Assembly (NCBI GenBank): GCA_001931875.2
Contig: MSJH02000817.1
Span: forward strand, 248,001 to 312,000
Direction of reading: 5' to 3'
Origin: Byssochlamys sp. IMV 00236
Taxonomy: Eukaryota; Ascomycota; Eurotiomycetes; Eurotiales; Thermoascaceae
DNA: 64,000 bases
Below the pieces are notes generated by a model. That model was given only the letters and a program-made list of their open reading frames with translations, was not told where the DNA came from and ran no database searches. Below are positions 12,458 through 24,349 of the stretch, one piece after another. The position numbers were made by a program, and so were the translations under genes. The stretch's first letter is position 1, and each line of letters starts with the position of its first letter.

Positions 12458-14209
12458 TCAATGCGAGGCAACAAAGAACGTGTTGGTAATCAAACAAACG
12501 ATCATGACCACGACACCATAGATGGCAAGGGCTAAGCTCAGCTTCCGGAGGACAGCTTTTTTCCATGCGCGCTTGCCACGACGAAGGATGCCGCTGGACG
12601 TCAGAGAGCTCGCTAGGAGGCCTTCTCCACTCTCTTCGCCATCGTCCTCTGAGGCAGATTCCGCTTCGTCGTCCTCTTTCATGAGGCGCTGGTGTGTGTC
12701 TGACTCGGGCGAGGAGATCTTATAATAAAACAAGCCAGGCAGGATAAAGCTGATGCTTGTGCTTCCTGTACTTCCAACGTACGCCAGCACAGCCTCTAGA
12801 GAAGTCACAGTCATGGCTGTGATGTAGCTCAAAATGATGATAATAGTCGTAATGACCGCAAAACGAAGATCGCTCATGGGCTCAGCAGGTCGGTTTCCAC
12901 GTGGTCCTAGAAGCGGGTGACGATGAGGTGACACCTCGTTGCCATTGGATCCTCTTGACTTCCACCGCCATTTCAGGACAGCATCGACAGACGCACGGCA
13001 CGGATGGGCCTGCAGCGGATATGAGAACATGACTAGAACAACAATCGCAGCACGTCCGATCGTAGCTGATACGGAAGGCGCATACATGGCGATAATGTTA
13101 CCGCCGATGCTGTTCCCGAAAGAGAGGTATCCGGTGATGGCCACTAGGATATAGGTCGATGCTGCACTGCCGATACTCGCAAAAACGACACCGGTGGTTC
13201 TGAAATGGCTGTTGTTGCTGATCTCATTCAAGATGGAAAACATCTATAAGAATGTTAGAGTCAAGTATCCGTTAAAGGTGATTTAAACGTACGTTCTGGT
13301 GGCATGTATATGCGAACACGATAACGGGGAAGCTGCTCAAGGCAGGAAGAGGGCCTCCCCACTTGAACACCCGGATCGGTCCACGATCAGCAATCGTATC
13401 TGCTTTGATGAAATGGTATAGCACCAGGATCACCAAATATCCAATGGATACCAGAGCGATGATACTGGTGTATTTGAGAGAGTCCAGTCGTCTCAGAAAA
13501 GCGAGCGGGATGACAACCAACCTGGAACTTTCGTCAGCGCGAGCACTTTAGTTGCCAGGATTGTTAGAACGAACATAAACGCGGTGATCCAAAACTGCCT
13601 ATGCGCCAGAAAGTCATGTTCAGGAGCACCCCCTAAAAAGCCCTCTACCACTCCAGGCATAAGATCCCCAATAATTATAAGATAGCTCACACCGACACCG
13701 AAACATTTGATGGCAATGGCTGCATCGAAGATGACGGAGGCATTCGGATAGGTAATCTGAGACAAGGCAAAGAATGACGCGGAGCCTCTGTCCAAGTACT
13801 GTGCACATCTAGCCTGCAGATAGAGGCCCAATCCAGACGCCATTCCCGACCAGATTATAACGCAGATACCAGGGACAATTCCGAAATGGGACATGGCAAG
13901 GGGCATTGCTAGGACACCAGCACCGACGACTAAGCACAGAATCAGCATCATACAATCAACCTCTTCAGGGTTGTCGGATCCATACTGGTATTAAGCAGGT
14001 TGATAACGCTGCTGATCCAGCTCGCTGAGCCTTGATATCCATTATCTCGCTTTCCTCTCAATAAGCGCCTATTGAAAGGACCAGTGGTTAGCCCAACGCC
14101 TTCAGACTATAAACCCATTGCGATAAAACATTGTCCAGGGATTATACCTCCGCGATCTGTTCCGCGGTGCGTCCACGGAGGCACCCACGACCGCTTCGTC
14201 GTCGAACAT
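12458..14209 (-). CDS. Vacuolar-type amino-acid transporter (AVT family)
   Basis: A member of the amino acid/auxin permease family closest in feel to yeast Avt5-Avt7, which move neutral or basic amino acids across the vacuolar membrane. Five exons on the minus strand: 14209-14148, 14068-13986, 13929-13575, 13521-13293 and 13243-12458. All phases agree and the product is 504 residues. The signatures read NLLNTIVGAGVLAMPLA in the first helix, LDSLKYTS, TCHQNMFSILNE and a final SLEAVLAYVGSTGST. About eleven hydrophobic helices are visible, with an acidic cytosolic loop (EDDEAESASEDDGEESGEG) near residue 450. What looks like a frameshift near 13520 is removed by a 53-nt intron (GTTCGT donor, GCTGAC branch, TTCCAG acceptor). 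Confidence 0.88.
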
Positions 14210-14820
14210 GACGGATTGTCGGTGACACGTGCCCCCGGCGGAAAGGTGGTTATGCAAATGCTGCAGATGAAATTGTCAACAGTGGCATAATGCGACTCGA
14301 GCCAGCGGTCGACGATGCTTTCAGCAAGGATGGAGCGTTGATGGGAAGATCAACAACAGCGCTGGGATGATGAGAAAGTTGTCTGGTTCGGAGACGACAA
14401 TCGGGCGCAATGTCCAACGACCGAGCGGAGGTACTTCCGGTCGCCACGGACCACCAACTCTGTCAATCAATCTCTCCACGGGGAAACGCGCTATCTACGT
14501 GCTATGAGAGGAACCTCAGAGTTATGAGATAACAGCACATGATGAAATACTTTGCAGAATCATTGTTCACTAGCAATACCGTGTTGGCCACATCCCGATC
14601 TCTTTCGTCTAGAAGCATTTCTACGAATTCGTTAGATTCGCCAACTGCAAAATGAGCATACATGTGTTCTAAAAATAATTATAAGCTCTTTACAATCTTG
14701 TGCGCCTCCTGGATGATGCTTATATCAAGTCTGTGAGGATATCTCTCTCATCTTGTATACTGTACTGCATTCTTTGCTATCGTCTATGACGAATGCTGCG
14801 AGTCTGGTTATTGACAGATC
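14210..14820. other. Intergenic
   Basis: Upstream of the AVT gene and downstream of the SDR gene, both on the minus strand. No feature recognised. Confidence 0.5.
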
Positions 14821-15912
14821 TTACAGTTTAGACTGTGTAGTGCCCCAGCCCTTCTGTGACAACAACCCAAAGGCCTCTTCCTCGACGACTTCCATCTGAG
14901 ACACCGTGTTTCCCGCAAGGCCTACCGGGCCCGGGTCATTGAATGCATGAACCGCTCTAGCCTTCTTCCCCACCTCAATGATAGTGCCTCCTTGCACGGA
15001 ATACGTCTTGCCTTTGCCCTCCTTGTCACCAATAATCTCGCTGACCTTATCTTGCTGTATGAGAGCAAGCATGACCTCTGCCACCTCGTCCGGCGTGACC
15101 CATTCATCAACGTTCTCATCCACCATCTTCAGCTTCTCGGGATGCTCGGTCCACAGAGGAGTCTTGATGACACCGGGTGCGACAGCCGTAACACGGATTC
15201 CAAAGCGTCGATCGAGCTTTGCCAATGATCGAACCAGACCGCTAATTGCATGTTTCGTAGCAACATAAATAGGAGCAGCTAAGGAAGGGTTTTGTCCTGC
15301 AACGCTGGAGATATGGATGATATGTTTCGGCTTGTCATTTGTCCTGTGTTGGAGAAAATGAGAGATGGCAAGCTGTGTGGTCCGGATGGGATGGGTTAAA
15401 TTGATATCGAGCAGGGCGTATCTGGAACCTGACGCTGAGTCTCGACTTTCGGGGCTTCCAGGAGGTCGCCAGAAATTGCTCCAGTGCTGTCGGTCGAAGA
15501 GAGCTTCTATCAGTATTTCTGATGGTGAAAGGTATCCACGAACAATGAGAGGTACACACCGGTTCATAGACACCTGCACCCGGACACACAATATCAATCT
15601 CCCCAAACTCCTTCACGGCAACATTAAACATTTCCTCCAGCTGCGGCCAGTCTGTTACATCTGTCTTTTGGAACATGGCTCTCGGGGATGAGTCAGTTTT
15701 AGCAGAGTACTTGTCGACAATTGCTTGTGCTTCAGGGCGCAAGGCCAGATCCGCAATAAGGACATTGCAACCATTCACAAGCAGCAACTTGGCAAAGCTG
15801 AAGTTGATTCCTGTCCGGGTCAGCAAAGAATAAATACCCCAGTCTATTATGGATATGTACCTGAGCCAGCTCCTGTGACTATTGCGGATTTTCCTTTTAC
15901 AGAAAAAGCCAT
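14821..15912 (-). CDS. Short-chain dehydrogenase/reductase (15-PGDH-like)
   Basis: An NAD(P)-dependent classical SDR resembling the 15-hydroxyprostaglandin dehydrogenase-like proteins of fungi; the substrate is unknown. Exons on the minus strand are 15912-15861, 15810-15560 and 15486-14821 (introns 50 and 73 nt), giving 322 residues. The cofactor loop TGAGSGI is at residues 13-19. The catalytic elements are Ser 161/162 (HISSVAG) and Tyr175-Lys179 (YVATK). The longer second frame running through the intron is rejected because splicing at 15559/15487 restores the family-like EPHWSNFW junction. The C-terminal tail of about 70 residues is longer than in a minimal SDR, as in its fungal relatives. 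No obvious functional neighbour. Confidence 0.85.
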
Positions 15913-17281
15913 TGTGACGACGCCGTACAAGTAGATAATCCTCCAGGTGTGTCTTGAGATTGGAAAGGCAGCCAGCCTGTGTCCAGCACGAGGCTTCCCT
16001 TGGCCTCTTACATACCCAATTTGTTCTCCATTTCTTCTCGGTCGGCGATGTTCCGGTGGCTTCTGCCACGATGCTCTGGATCGTTCGTGGAGAAGATGTT
16101 GTCCGCGGGGCTCATACTTAGTTCCCTGCAACGGGGAAGATCCCCGAACCGAGTCTAAACCAACGATGGAGTCAGGCGACCGAAACTGCAGCTATGGAGA
16201 TTGTATTAACCGAATCATCTTCTAAACTGCTCCATTTCAGAGTTGTTTGCAGCATCCCCGTCTTTCGGACTGCATGTACTTGTACATACACTAATCGTTC
16301 GTCCAGACAGCGGGCGTACAGGAAGTACCCAGTGAGCATAAGAGCTCAATCCGGCTCCGAAGACAGTCTGGTATCTATGCACAGCACGGAGTAACAGCGG
16401 AGTCGCTTCGGGCAGAACTCCGACTATCAGTGAAATGAAATGTTGAAGCAGAATTTTATAGCAGCATCCAAGGATCAACACTGCATGCTCCTGGTTTCGT
16501 CCAAGCCAAATATGCAGTACCTGACTATAACCTGTATCTCCTCCAATGTACTCATCTATACAAGGATATAGTGACTTATCGTGATCCTGCGCCCCATCCA
16601 CAGGCATCATAGACCCAGGAGGGCATCTCTCGTTCGGCTCTCGAAGAGGATAATGTGCCTCATACTGGTAAATTGCACCATCTCCAGCGTCAAAACCGTT
16701 CAGCAACTGTACGGCGTTCTATGGCCCCCGTCGCCCTGGAGAGTCACAGTACTTCCTGTGGCCAAACTGCCTTGACCGACTTCTCTGTATTCTCACGGAG
16801 TATTACTGAAAGCCGGACTTCCCTATCAGGCATATAGAGTACCTGCAAGTACTATTTTGTCTCCAGTCTCAATTTGAAAGGTATAAGAAAGGTCTATAGA
16901 TGTATAAAACTTTCTATCTAGAAAGTTGCCCAAATATTCTTTAACTATATCGAATATCATACTAAGTCTTCTTTTTAATGATATCACTATCTACATCCTA
17001 ACAATCCGTTTATCTGAACAGCATCACTGTTGATTAGATTACAGCCAGAAAGAATCCGTAATTAGTTCGAGAACTGCTATATCATACGATTGGCTATCTC
17101 AAGCTCCCACGTGCAGTCACATGAAGTTCGCGGAACTCACCGGATACAAAGAAGTTCGACTCTACTAGACTGTCAGAATTGAGGTCTACTACATTTTAAA
17201 TAAACGTCTGTCCCCCTTCGGGGGAAAATCAATGTATTTCCACACTCTTCTTGGGACCCATTATCCCTAAAGTTAACAACA
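15913..17281. other. Intergenic, one unassigned frame
   Basis: A 163-codon open frame exists on the minus strand at 16215-16706, but it has no recognisable domain and biased, non-protein-like composition, so I do not call it a gene. The rest shows no feature. Confidence 0.45.
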
Positions 17282-18568
17282 ATGTTAATGCTGCTGGTCT
17301 CTGCGACATATTTTCTTTGCTTGCTGGTGCAGTTAAATCAACCAGTCACAGGACGGTTGCATACCTCTTCACGATGGATTCTGGATTCGGATAACCACCG
17401 CGTCAAGTTACGTTGTGTCAACTGGGCTGGGCACATGGAGGTGAACATCCCCGAGGGCCTCCAGTACCAGTCCGTGGATACCATCTCCACATTGATTGCC
17501 AACTATGGGTTTAATTGTGTGCGACTCACTTATTCTATCGACATGGCTCTGGCCCCTAATACTAGTGTTTCTGACGCCTTCACTCTCGCGGCTGTGTCTG
17601 CGGATGTCCCTGTTTCCAATATGACAGCGTTGTATCAGCAGGCTCTCACCAAAAACCCCTTCCTTGCATCCTCAACAACCCTGGGCGTCTTTGCTGCAGT
17701 CATCGACACCCTTACCAGTAAAGGTATATATACAATTCTCGATAATCATGTCTCTAAGGCCAGCTGGTGCTGTAACCTCCTTGACGGCAATGGCTGGTGG
17801 GATACAGCTGCAGGTACGAACAGCTGGAATAGCCGCTACTTCCATACCGATGACTGGCTTAAGGGACTTGGGTTTATTGCGCGTTTTGCTACAGAACACC
17901 CAGGAGTTGTGGGGATGTCATTGCGCAACGAGCTTCGGCCATTCCCCCTGTTACAGGATTTGAACGGCCACAAGGACTGGTATAATCTAGTCACGCAAGC
18001 GGCAATTACAGTCCACACTGCTAATCCAGATGTACTGATCATTATCGGCGGTTCTCAATCAGCCACTGATCTTTCATTCGTTTCTTGGAACCCGCTAAAT
18101 ACAACTGCCTGGGCGGGTAAACACGTGTGGGAATTCCACGCATACTCATTTACTGTCACCAATCCCAATCCAACTCAGTCCTGCTGGGTAGCAAAGGCCC
18201 AGTATGGCACACTCAGCGGATTTGTACTGAGACAGGACGAGCCGTACACTGGACCTCTGATTCTCTCAGAGTTTGGCGTGGGAATGACAGGCGGACCGAA
18301 GCAAGGATTATCAGATCGGGAGTATAAGTATTTGAGCTGCTTAGTGCATTACATGGAGTCGAACGATGCAGACTGGGCAGTGTGGGCTATTCAAGGAAGC
18401 TATTACATTCGATCATCAGTTATTGATTATGATGAAAGCTATGGTTTATTGACGCATAATTGGAGTGCGTGGAGAAATCCCAACTTTTCAGCGATGTTAG
18501 GTAGAATGTGGCAGGTCACACAAGGCCCTGACAAGAAACAGTTACTTAGGGTCAATTCACGGCTGTAG
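17282..18568 (+). CDS. Secreted glycoside hydrolase family 5 (cellulase-like)
   Basis: A single-exon gene for a 428-residue extracellular glycosidase of the GH5 cellulase superfamily, expected to cut beta-linked glucan or related polysaccharides by a retaining mechanism. Residues 1-24 form a signal peptide. The catalytic barrel follows: CVNWAGHMEVNIPEGL near residue 45, FNCVRLTYSIDM near 77, the acid/base pair Asn216-Glu217 (SLRNELRP), His286 (WEFHAYSF) and the nucleophile Glu330 (ILSEFGVG). Several N-glycosylation sequons are present. No carbohydrate-binding module or linker is seen. The exact substrate cannot be read from sequence alone. The start is the only AUG before the signal peptide. 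Confidence 0.88.
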   Translation: MLMLLVSATYFLCLLVQLNQPVTGRLHTSSRWILDSDNHRVKLRCVNWAGHMEVNIPEGLQYQSVDTISTLIANYGFNCVRLTYSIDMALAPNTSVSDAFTLAAVSADVPVSNMTALYQQALTKNPFLASSTTLGVFAAVIDTLTSKGIYTILDNHVSKASWCCNLLDGNGWWDTAAGTNSWNSRYFHTDDWLKGLGFIARFATEHPGVVGMSLRNELRPFPLLQDLNGHKDWYNLVTQAAITVHTANPDVLIIIGGSQSATDLSFVSWNPLNTTAWAGKHVWEFHAYSFTVTNPNPTQSCWVAKAQYGTLSGFVLRQDEPYTGPLILSEFGVGMTGGPKQGLSDREYKYLSCLVHYMESNDADWAVWAIQGSYYIRSSVIDYDESYGLLTHNWSAWRNPNFSAMLGRMWQVTQGPDKKQLLRVNSRL

Positions 18569-18842
18569 TCAGTTGTAACAATTGAGAGAAGGCCGTTTTA
18601 GTTAAAAAGCATTCCAATACGGGTTTACTTTGTTATTGCTTTACTTTACTTGACTCTCTACACTCTAATAATCCTCGTTCTAGTACTTCGTGTATCGATG
18701 ATGCCCCTCGGGGAAATGGACCCCGAGCGGCTGCAGTACCAGAATAGGAAATCGGGCCGCTTACCAGATTTGGATTCCCGACTCTGGGGTCTCCGCACTG
18801 TCCATAGAACAAGTTATATATTGAGCAGTCAAGACCGACGAA

Positions 18843-20366
18843 ATGATTGAAATTATAGGTCTTCATAAAATTTCGAAGATGCCTATTTCAGGACTCCTTT
18901 CAAAATCAGCTGTTCGAGCCGCGTCCACTGCGACTGCTTCGGCGCGTATGACGAAAGCGGCGGGTGATATCTCCTCGGTATTTCCTAGCTTGCGGCTAGA
19001 CTATAAACCAGAGCCGTTGCCGGCACGGTTCCAGGATCTAAAATTGAGTCTCTTTCAGAAGAATGAAGAGGCTTTGAAGGATAGTTGGAAGAGGTTGTTG
19101 AGCAGTTTAGAGGATGAAGTGCAGGAAATTAAGAAGAGAGGCAGTGATGTATGGTTCCAGGTTTATCTACATGAGGAACATACTAACTATCTCTAGATTG
19201 TTCCTTCCATCTCGTATTCCGACATCGTGAATGGAAGGATATCTCACGATGTCATTGCAGAGATTCGTTGTCGAGGATGCGCGGTAATTCGCAATGTCAT
19301 ACCTAGATCGATGGCGTTGGGATTGAAGGAAAGGGCCAAAGAATATATTGGTGCCAACCGTGACAGAGTGAAAGCATTTCCCCCGGACTCTCCAGCGGTT
19401 TATGAGCTCTACTGGACGCCCTCACAGACGGAAGCGAGAGCACACCCGAATATGCTCGAGACACAGAGATTCCTCCAGCGTCTATGGCATTCGAGTGACC
19501 CCGATACTGAACTTTCAACCACTTACCCGCTGACATATGCGGACCGGTTCAGAATCCGCAATCCAGGGGATGCCAAGTTCACACTCGGTCCACACGTGGA
19601 CGGCGGATCTCTCGAGCGATGGGAGGATCCAGAGTACTCCAGCGTGTACGCCAAGATACTCGAAGGGAAATGGGAGGAATATGATGCTTGGGATGCTAAG
19701 CACCGCATGAAAGCAAAGATGGATCTGTATAACGGGGCCGGAGCTTGTTCAATGCTGAGATTCTTCCAGGGCTGGCTCTCGATGTCAGATACTGGACCCG
19801 GAGAGGGGACTATGCACGTTTGTCCTATGATCACCCACAGCACGGCATACACGATTCTCCGACCGTTTTTCAACCTTGAGACGTTGATTCCTGCGATGGA
19901 CAACACCTTCCCGGGCTCTGTCCCGGGTGCCTGTCAGGAATTTAACCCGACCACACACCCTCACCTCGAATTGGAGGCCACCATGGTGTCTATGCCCCGT
20001 GTTCAGCCTGGTGATTACGTCGCCTGGCACTGTGACGGAATACACTCTGTCGACCGGGAACATCGGGGAGCTGGCGATTCTAGTGTGATGTACATCCCCG
20101 CCGCTCCTCTCTGCGAGACGAACGTGGAATATCTTGTGCGCCAGCGGCAAGCAGCGCTCGCATACTCGCCAGCGCCGGATTTCCCAGGCGCAGGCGGGCC
20201 TGGAGAAAGTGGTTTCCAAGGCGCGATCAACTGGTCATCGTTGAATCCGGACGGACTCCAAGCAATGGGCATGGGGACGAAACGTTGGGAGATCACAGAC
20301 GATATGAGCCAGGGTGAGAAAAGGGCTATCGAACGCGCCAATGAAGTCTGCTTTGGGCAGTTGTGA
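18843..20366 (+). CDS. DUF1479 family protein (putative Fe(II)/2OG oxygenase)
   Basis: A member of the DUF1479 family (bacterial relative YbiU), a cupin-fold group thought to be iron- and 2-oxoglutarate-dependent oxygenases; the substrate is unknown. Two exons, 18843-19160 and 19197-20366, are joined by a very short 36-nt intron with an ACTAAC branch point; the product is 495 residues. The intron is needed because it carries an in-frame TAG. The junction VWFQ/IVPSISY is family-like. A likely metal motif is His239-x-Asp241 (GPHVDGGS), with a distal histidine at 384 or 389 (WHCDGIHSVD). Residues 13-40 are rich in Ala, Ser and Arg and look like a mitochondrial presequence, so translation could instead start at 18879. 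Confidence 0.85.
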
Positions 20367-20830
20367 ACGGTGTGCTGTGGTTGAGATGCGAGTTTCGAAG
20401 CAACTTAACGGATCATGTTATAATAAATAGCTTTCCATATACATATAGTCAGCAAAAATTGTCATCCAGATATTTTATTACCATTCCAGAACGAAATTGA
20501 CTTGACCCAGCTGTGGAAGATCCGATGTAATTAGTTTTGGCTTCATATCAAGCACATCTGTAGAACAAGATCCAGCTAGGAAAAAGCACTGTTTTATTTG
20601 TTCTCTTCACGATTGTGCTAGTCTTTTCGAGCAAGCAAGAAGATTGATTGCACAGTTATCTTGGCGTTGATGTCAAAATGCACTTTAGCTTAGTGCAGCC
20701 GGAGCTTGTTGTCTCGAATGTCCGCGCGGAGAGTTGGGGAAGCTCCAGCATCACCGCACTCTGATCTTTTGATCCCTTTCCACCCCAGCGATTCTCGCTC
20801 TCAAATGCTCGTCGCGACGAGCAGATAATC
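20367..20830. other. Intergenic, upstream of EMC1
   Basis: 3' flank of the DUF1479 gene and the EMC1 promoter. No discrete feature recognised. Confidence 0.5.
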
Positions 20831-23806
20831 ATGCGGCTCCAGGCGGCGCTTCTCCTGGCATGGTGTGTGCCCTCGTCCTTGGCCTTGTTCGCCGATGAAG
20901 CCTACCACATCGACTTCCACCATGCTCTCCTAGGCATTCCCTCTGCAAAGACGACATTCTTCCACAAACCCGCTTCCGCTTCGAATGCTTCCTTGCTGTA
21001 TACTCTCTCTGAGAAACTAGTTTTGGGTGCCGTGAATCCGCGAGATGGATCACTCGTATGGAGACAGAACCTGACACGGTGGTCCCCGAACGGTGAAGAT
21101 GCGGAAGGGTTCCTGCGCGCTGGCAGCGGAGAGAATACAGTCGTGAGTGCTGCGGGTGCAAATGTGTATTCTTGGAACGCTCTGGATGGCAAGCTCTCGT
21201 GGGAGAGTCAGTTTGCAGATGGGATTGCGAAAGACCTGGAATTACTTGAATTCGAGGACGCTGCGGCGAAACGCCAGGCTCGCGATGCGATTACGCTCTT
21301 CGAAGAAAAGGGCGGGGTTGTACGGAGACTAGATGGTGCTTCTGGAAAAGTCAAGTGGGAATACAAGGATGAGAGGTTCGAATTGAGCTTTAAGCGTGTT
21401 GAGATCTCTGCTAACGATCTGCAGTGGTGATGTGCCGTTCCAGGTTTCCTCATCCTCTACTGAGATCTTCTATATTTCTTTGCAATCCGCTCTTCTGAAG
21501 GGCTACAAGATCAAGGTCACCTCTCTCGATCCAGTGACGGGCCGGCAGAAGGGCCAGTACATTCTGAGCTCCGAAAACGATGTGGCCGGTCCGGATTCTG
21601 TTCTCTTCGTCGGTGCGAACAGCGCTTCTCCTCTGGTCGTCTGGGCCGACAAGTCTCTGAAGACTCTGAAGATCAACATCATCGGTTCTAAGCAGGTGAA
21701 CTCCGTCAACATTGAGAATACCAGCGGCACGGAAATCCGAAAGATCGAGGTCCACGCACCGCACGCTCTTAACTCACTTCCGCATTTCCTTGTTCACTTC
21801 GAGACTGATTCGAGCTCTTGGGCGGAGGTCTACCATACTAACCTCAAGTCTTCAGTGGTTTCCAAGGCATACAAGCTGCCACAGGTAGCCGAAAAGTCCG
21901 TTTTCGCACTGAGCAACATAGATGCCAATGTGTATTTCACCCGCGTCACGGAGACTGAAATCAACGTCGTCTCCTCCAGGGACGATGCTGTTCTTGGGCG
22001 ATTGGTACGCAAGGACCCGAAGCGTGAGCGTGTTCTTCATGCTGTGTCCGAGGTTGTCACCAAGGGCAACTCAGCGGCTGTTCGTTTCGCCAGTGTCTTC
22101 GAATCTGGCGATTGGGAACTGACTCGAAACGGCGAGCGTGAGTGGACAAGATATGAAGCCTTGGCCGGTGCGTTAGCAGCTGGCTGGGTGGACAAGAACG
22201 ACCAAGAGGGCCTTGTGCGTGAGCTTGAAGAGGAAGGTCATCAGAGTCTGTTGGAGGCGTATATCCACCGTGTTAAGCGTCATGTCAGGGATCTCGAGCA
22301 TCTGCCTGAGTGGCTCCAAGAACTACCAAAGCGCATCCTTTCCAGCTTGGTGACAGACGAAGTCACTAATCTCGATAGCTTTGGCCTGTCGAAGCTGGTT
22401 ATTGTTGCAACGGAGAATGGTCGTCTGTTTGCTATCGACACTGGAAAGCAAGGTGCAGTCGCATGGAGCGTTAAAGCTGCTGAGACTGAGAAGTGGAATG
22501 TCAAGGCCGTCGCTACTCGGCCCGGCTCTGCCACTGCGTATGCAGACGATGGCAGTTCTGTGACGGTGAATGCAACCTCCGGGGAGATTATCTCTCGCAC
22601 CCCTGCCACTGAAAAGCTGAAATCTGTCGCGGTACTGAACATGGGCCTGAACCCTGTGCCGGTTGGTATCAAGGAAGACGGCGCTCCAGTCGGATTCCCC
22701 ACTGAATCAGGCTTCATCGTGACCTTGAGCAACGACGGACGAGTTCTAGGCTGGAGCTCAGAGAACCAGGAGACCCCTGTCTGGGAATTTGTGCCTCCTA
22801 GGGGACAGAGAATCCTTCATGCGACTGCACGACCTGCGCATGATCCGGTGGCGTCTATTGGGAAGGTCCTTGGCAACCGTTCTGTCTTGTACAAATACCT
22901 GAACCCCAACCTTGCTCTGGTGACGGCAGTGGGCGATACCTCTGCATCTTTCTATCTTCTTGACGGTGTCTCGGGCAAGGTTCTCCACGCAGCCACGCAG
23001 ACCGGCGTTGACACGACGCAGCCTATTGCATCTGTGATTTCCGAGAACTGGTTTGCCTTCTCTTTCTGGGCAGACACGTCGGATGGCGAAGAGGCCAAGG
23101 GCTACCAGCTCGTGGTCTCCGAACTCTACGAGTCTCCTATTCCCAACGACCGAGGCCCTCTTGGCTCGTCGTCAAACTACTCGAGCATCCACGATCTGGA
23201 CGCTCCTCCTCGGCCACACGTCATCTCTCAGGCGTTTGTCATCCCGGAGCCCATCTCCCATATGGCCGTCACCCAAACTCGTCAGGGCATCACGAACCGC
23301 TTGCTTCTCTGCACTCTGCCCGCATCCAACGCCATCGTCGGCATTCCTCGACCTATCCTCGACCCGCGTCGCCCTGTCGGCCGCGACCCAACCGCAGCTG
23401 AATCTGAAGAGGGCCTCTTCAAGTACAACCCCTTCCTCGAATTCGACGGCCGGTGGTACGTCACCCACGCGCGCGATGTCTCCGGCATCCACACCATGCT
23501 CTCCATCCCGACTCTACTGGAGAGTACGAGTCTGATCTTCGCGTTTGGCGGCGACGTCTTTGGTACCCGTGTGTCTCCCAGTCAGGCATTCGATATCCTC
23601 GGCAAGGGCTTTTCCAAGCTGCAGCTCGTCGCGACGGTGGTTGCCTTGGCAGCCGGCGTGATCATTTTGGCACCAATTGTAAGTACATCTTAACTTATCC
23701 AGCGCGCCCAAAAAGCAGCAGTATCATCATCAAACAAGATCAGATAAACTAACAAACCCCCTAGGCCCGCGCCAAACAAGTCAACCTCCTCTGGAAGGGA
23801 ACATAA
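20831..23806 (+). CDS. emc1: ER membrane complex subunit 1
   Basis: The large lumenal subunit of the ER membrane protein complex, which inserts tail-anchored and multi-pass proteins. Exons are 20831-21375, 21425-23678 and 23765-23806, giving 946 residues. Residues 1-18 are a signal peptide. A lumenal PQQ-like beta-propeller follows (NPRDGSLVWRQNL near 60 and repeated strands), and then the C-terminal DUF1620 region. One transmembrane helix near residue 920 is followed by a short cytosolic tail ending KQVNLLWKGT, encoded by the last 42-nt exon. Intron 1 (49 nt) has a GCTAAC branch point, and splicing gives KDESGDVPFQ, matching relatives. The long third-exon extension ending at 23693 is only intron read-through. 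Confidence 0.93.
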
Positions 23807-24349
23807 GCAGGAATCCGAAAGAAACAAACAAACGTACTTTTGTTCTCCTTTTCGCTATCATCCTCATAATGACATTATCTATCCGTATTGATTTTATATA
23901 GACGAGGAATCAAAGAAAAGAAAAGAAAAGACTAAATTCAAGAGAGTAAGTTATATTTTAACTTAAGCCTATTAGTTAAATAATTTAACAGTAAATATAA
24001 CTTGTCCAATTGACAGAATGCCCACCTGAACCTAAGTAGGGCGTTAGCAAACCATCAGTAACTATATCGATCGAAGCAGTAACATCTCACATCCCATCTG
24101 CCCCGTCGCCAACCTTCCTCTGAAATGATCAATAAATTTCTAGACCAGGCTTTCAGATGTGGAAGAGAAGCTAAGGAGAAATCCCTACGGTCTTTGAATC
24201 GAAAGCCATATCAGGTAGGCAAAGCGCAGTCTCAACTTGGGCGCTTACCTGGCTCGGCCCCGTGACCTTGGCGTTTCTACCAGAGCTGTAAATCCACTTG
24301 GAGAATCCAACTTCATTCTCTGTATTCCCATAACCCATAGCGTCGCGCA
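23807..24349. other. Intergenic between EMC1 and the AIM9-like gene
   Basis: Short purine-rich run (AAAAGAAAAG units) near 23915-23930, otherwise nothing recognised. Confidence 0.5.

Noticed and set aside
13493..13580. Apparent frameshift in the AVT transporter
   Set aside because: A 53-nt intron (13522-13574) with GTTCGT donor, GCTGAC branch and TTCCAG acceptor joins both frames into the family-like AFMLVVIPLAFLRRLDSLKYTS.
16215..16706. 163-codon minus-strand frame
   Set aside because: No recognisable domain, odd composition, no supporting promoter or splice pattern.
21376..21430. Stop in EMC1 exon 1
   Set aside because: It lies in a 49-nt intron (21376-21424) with a GCTAAC branch point; splicing restores KDESGDVPFQ.
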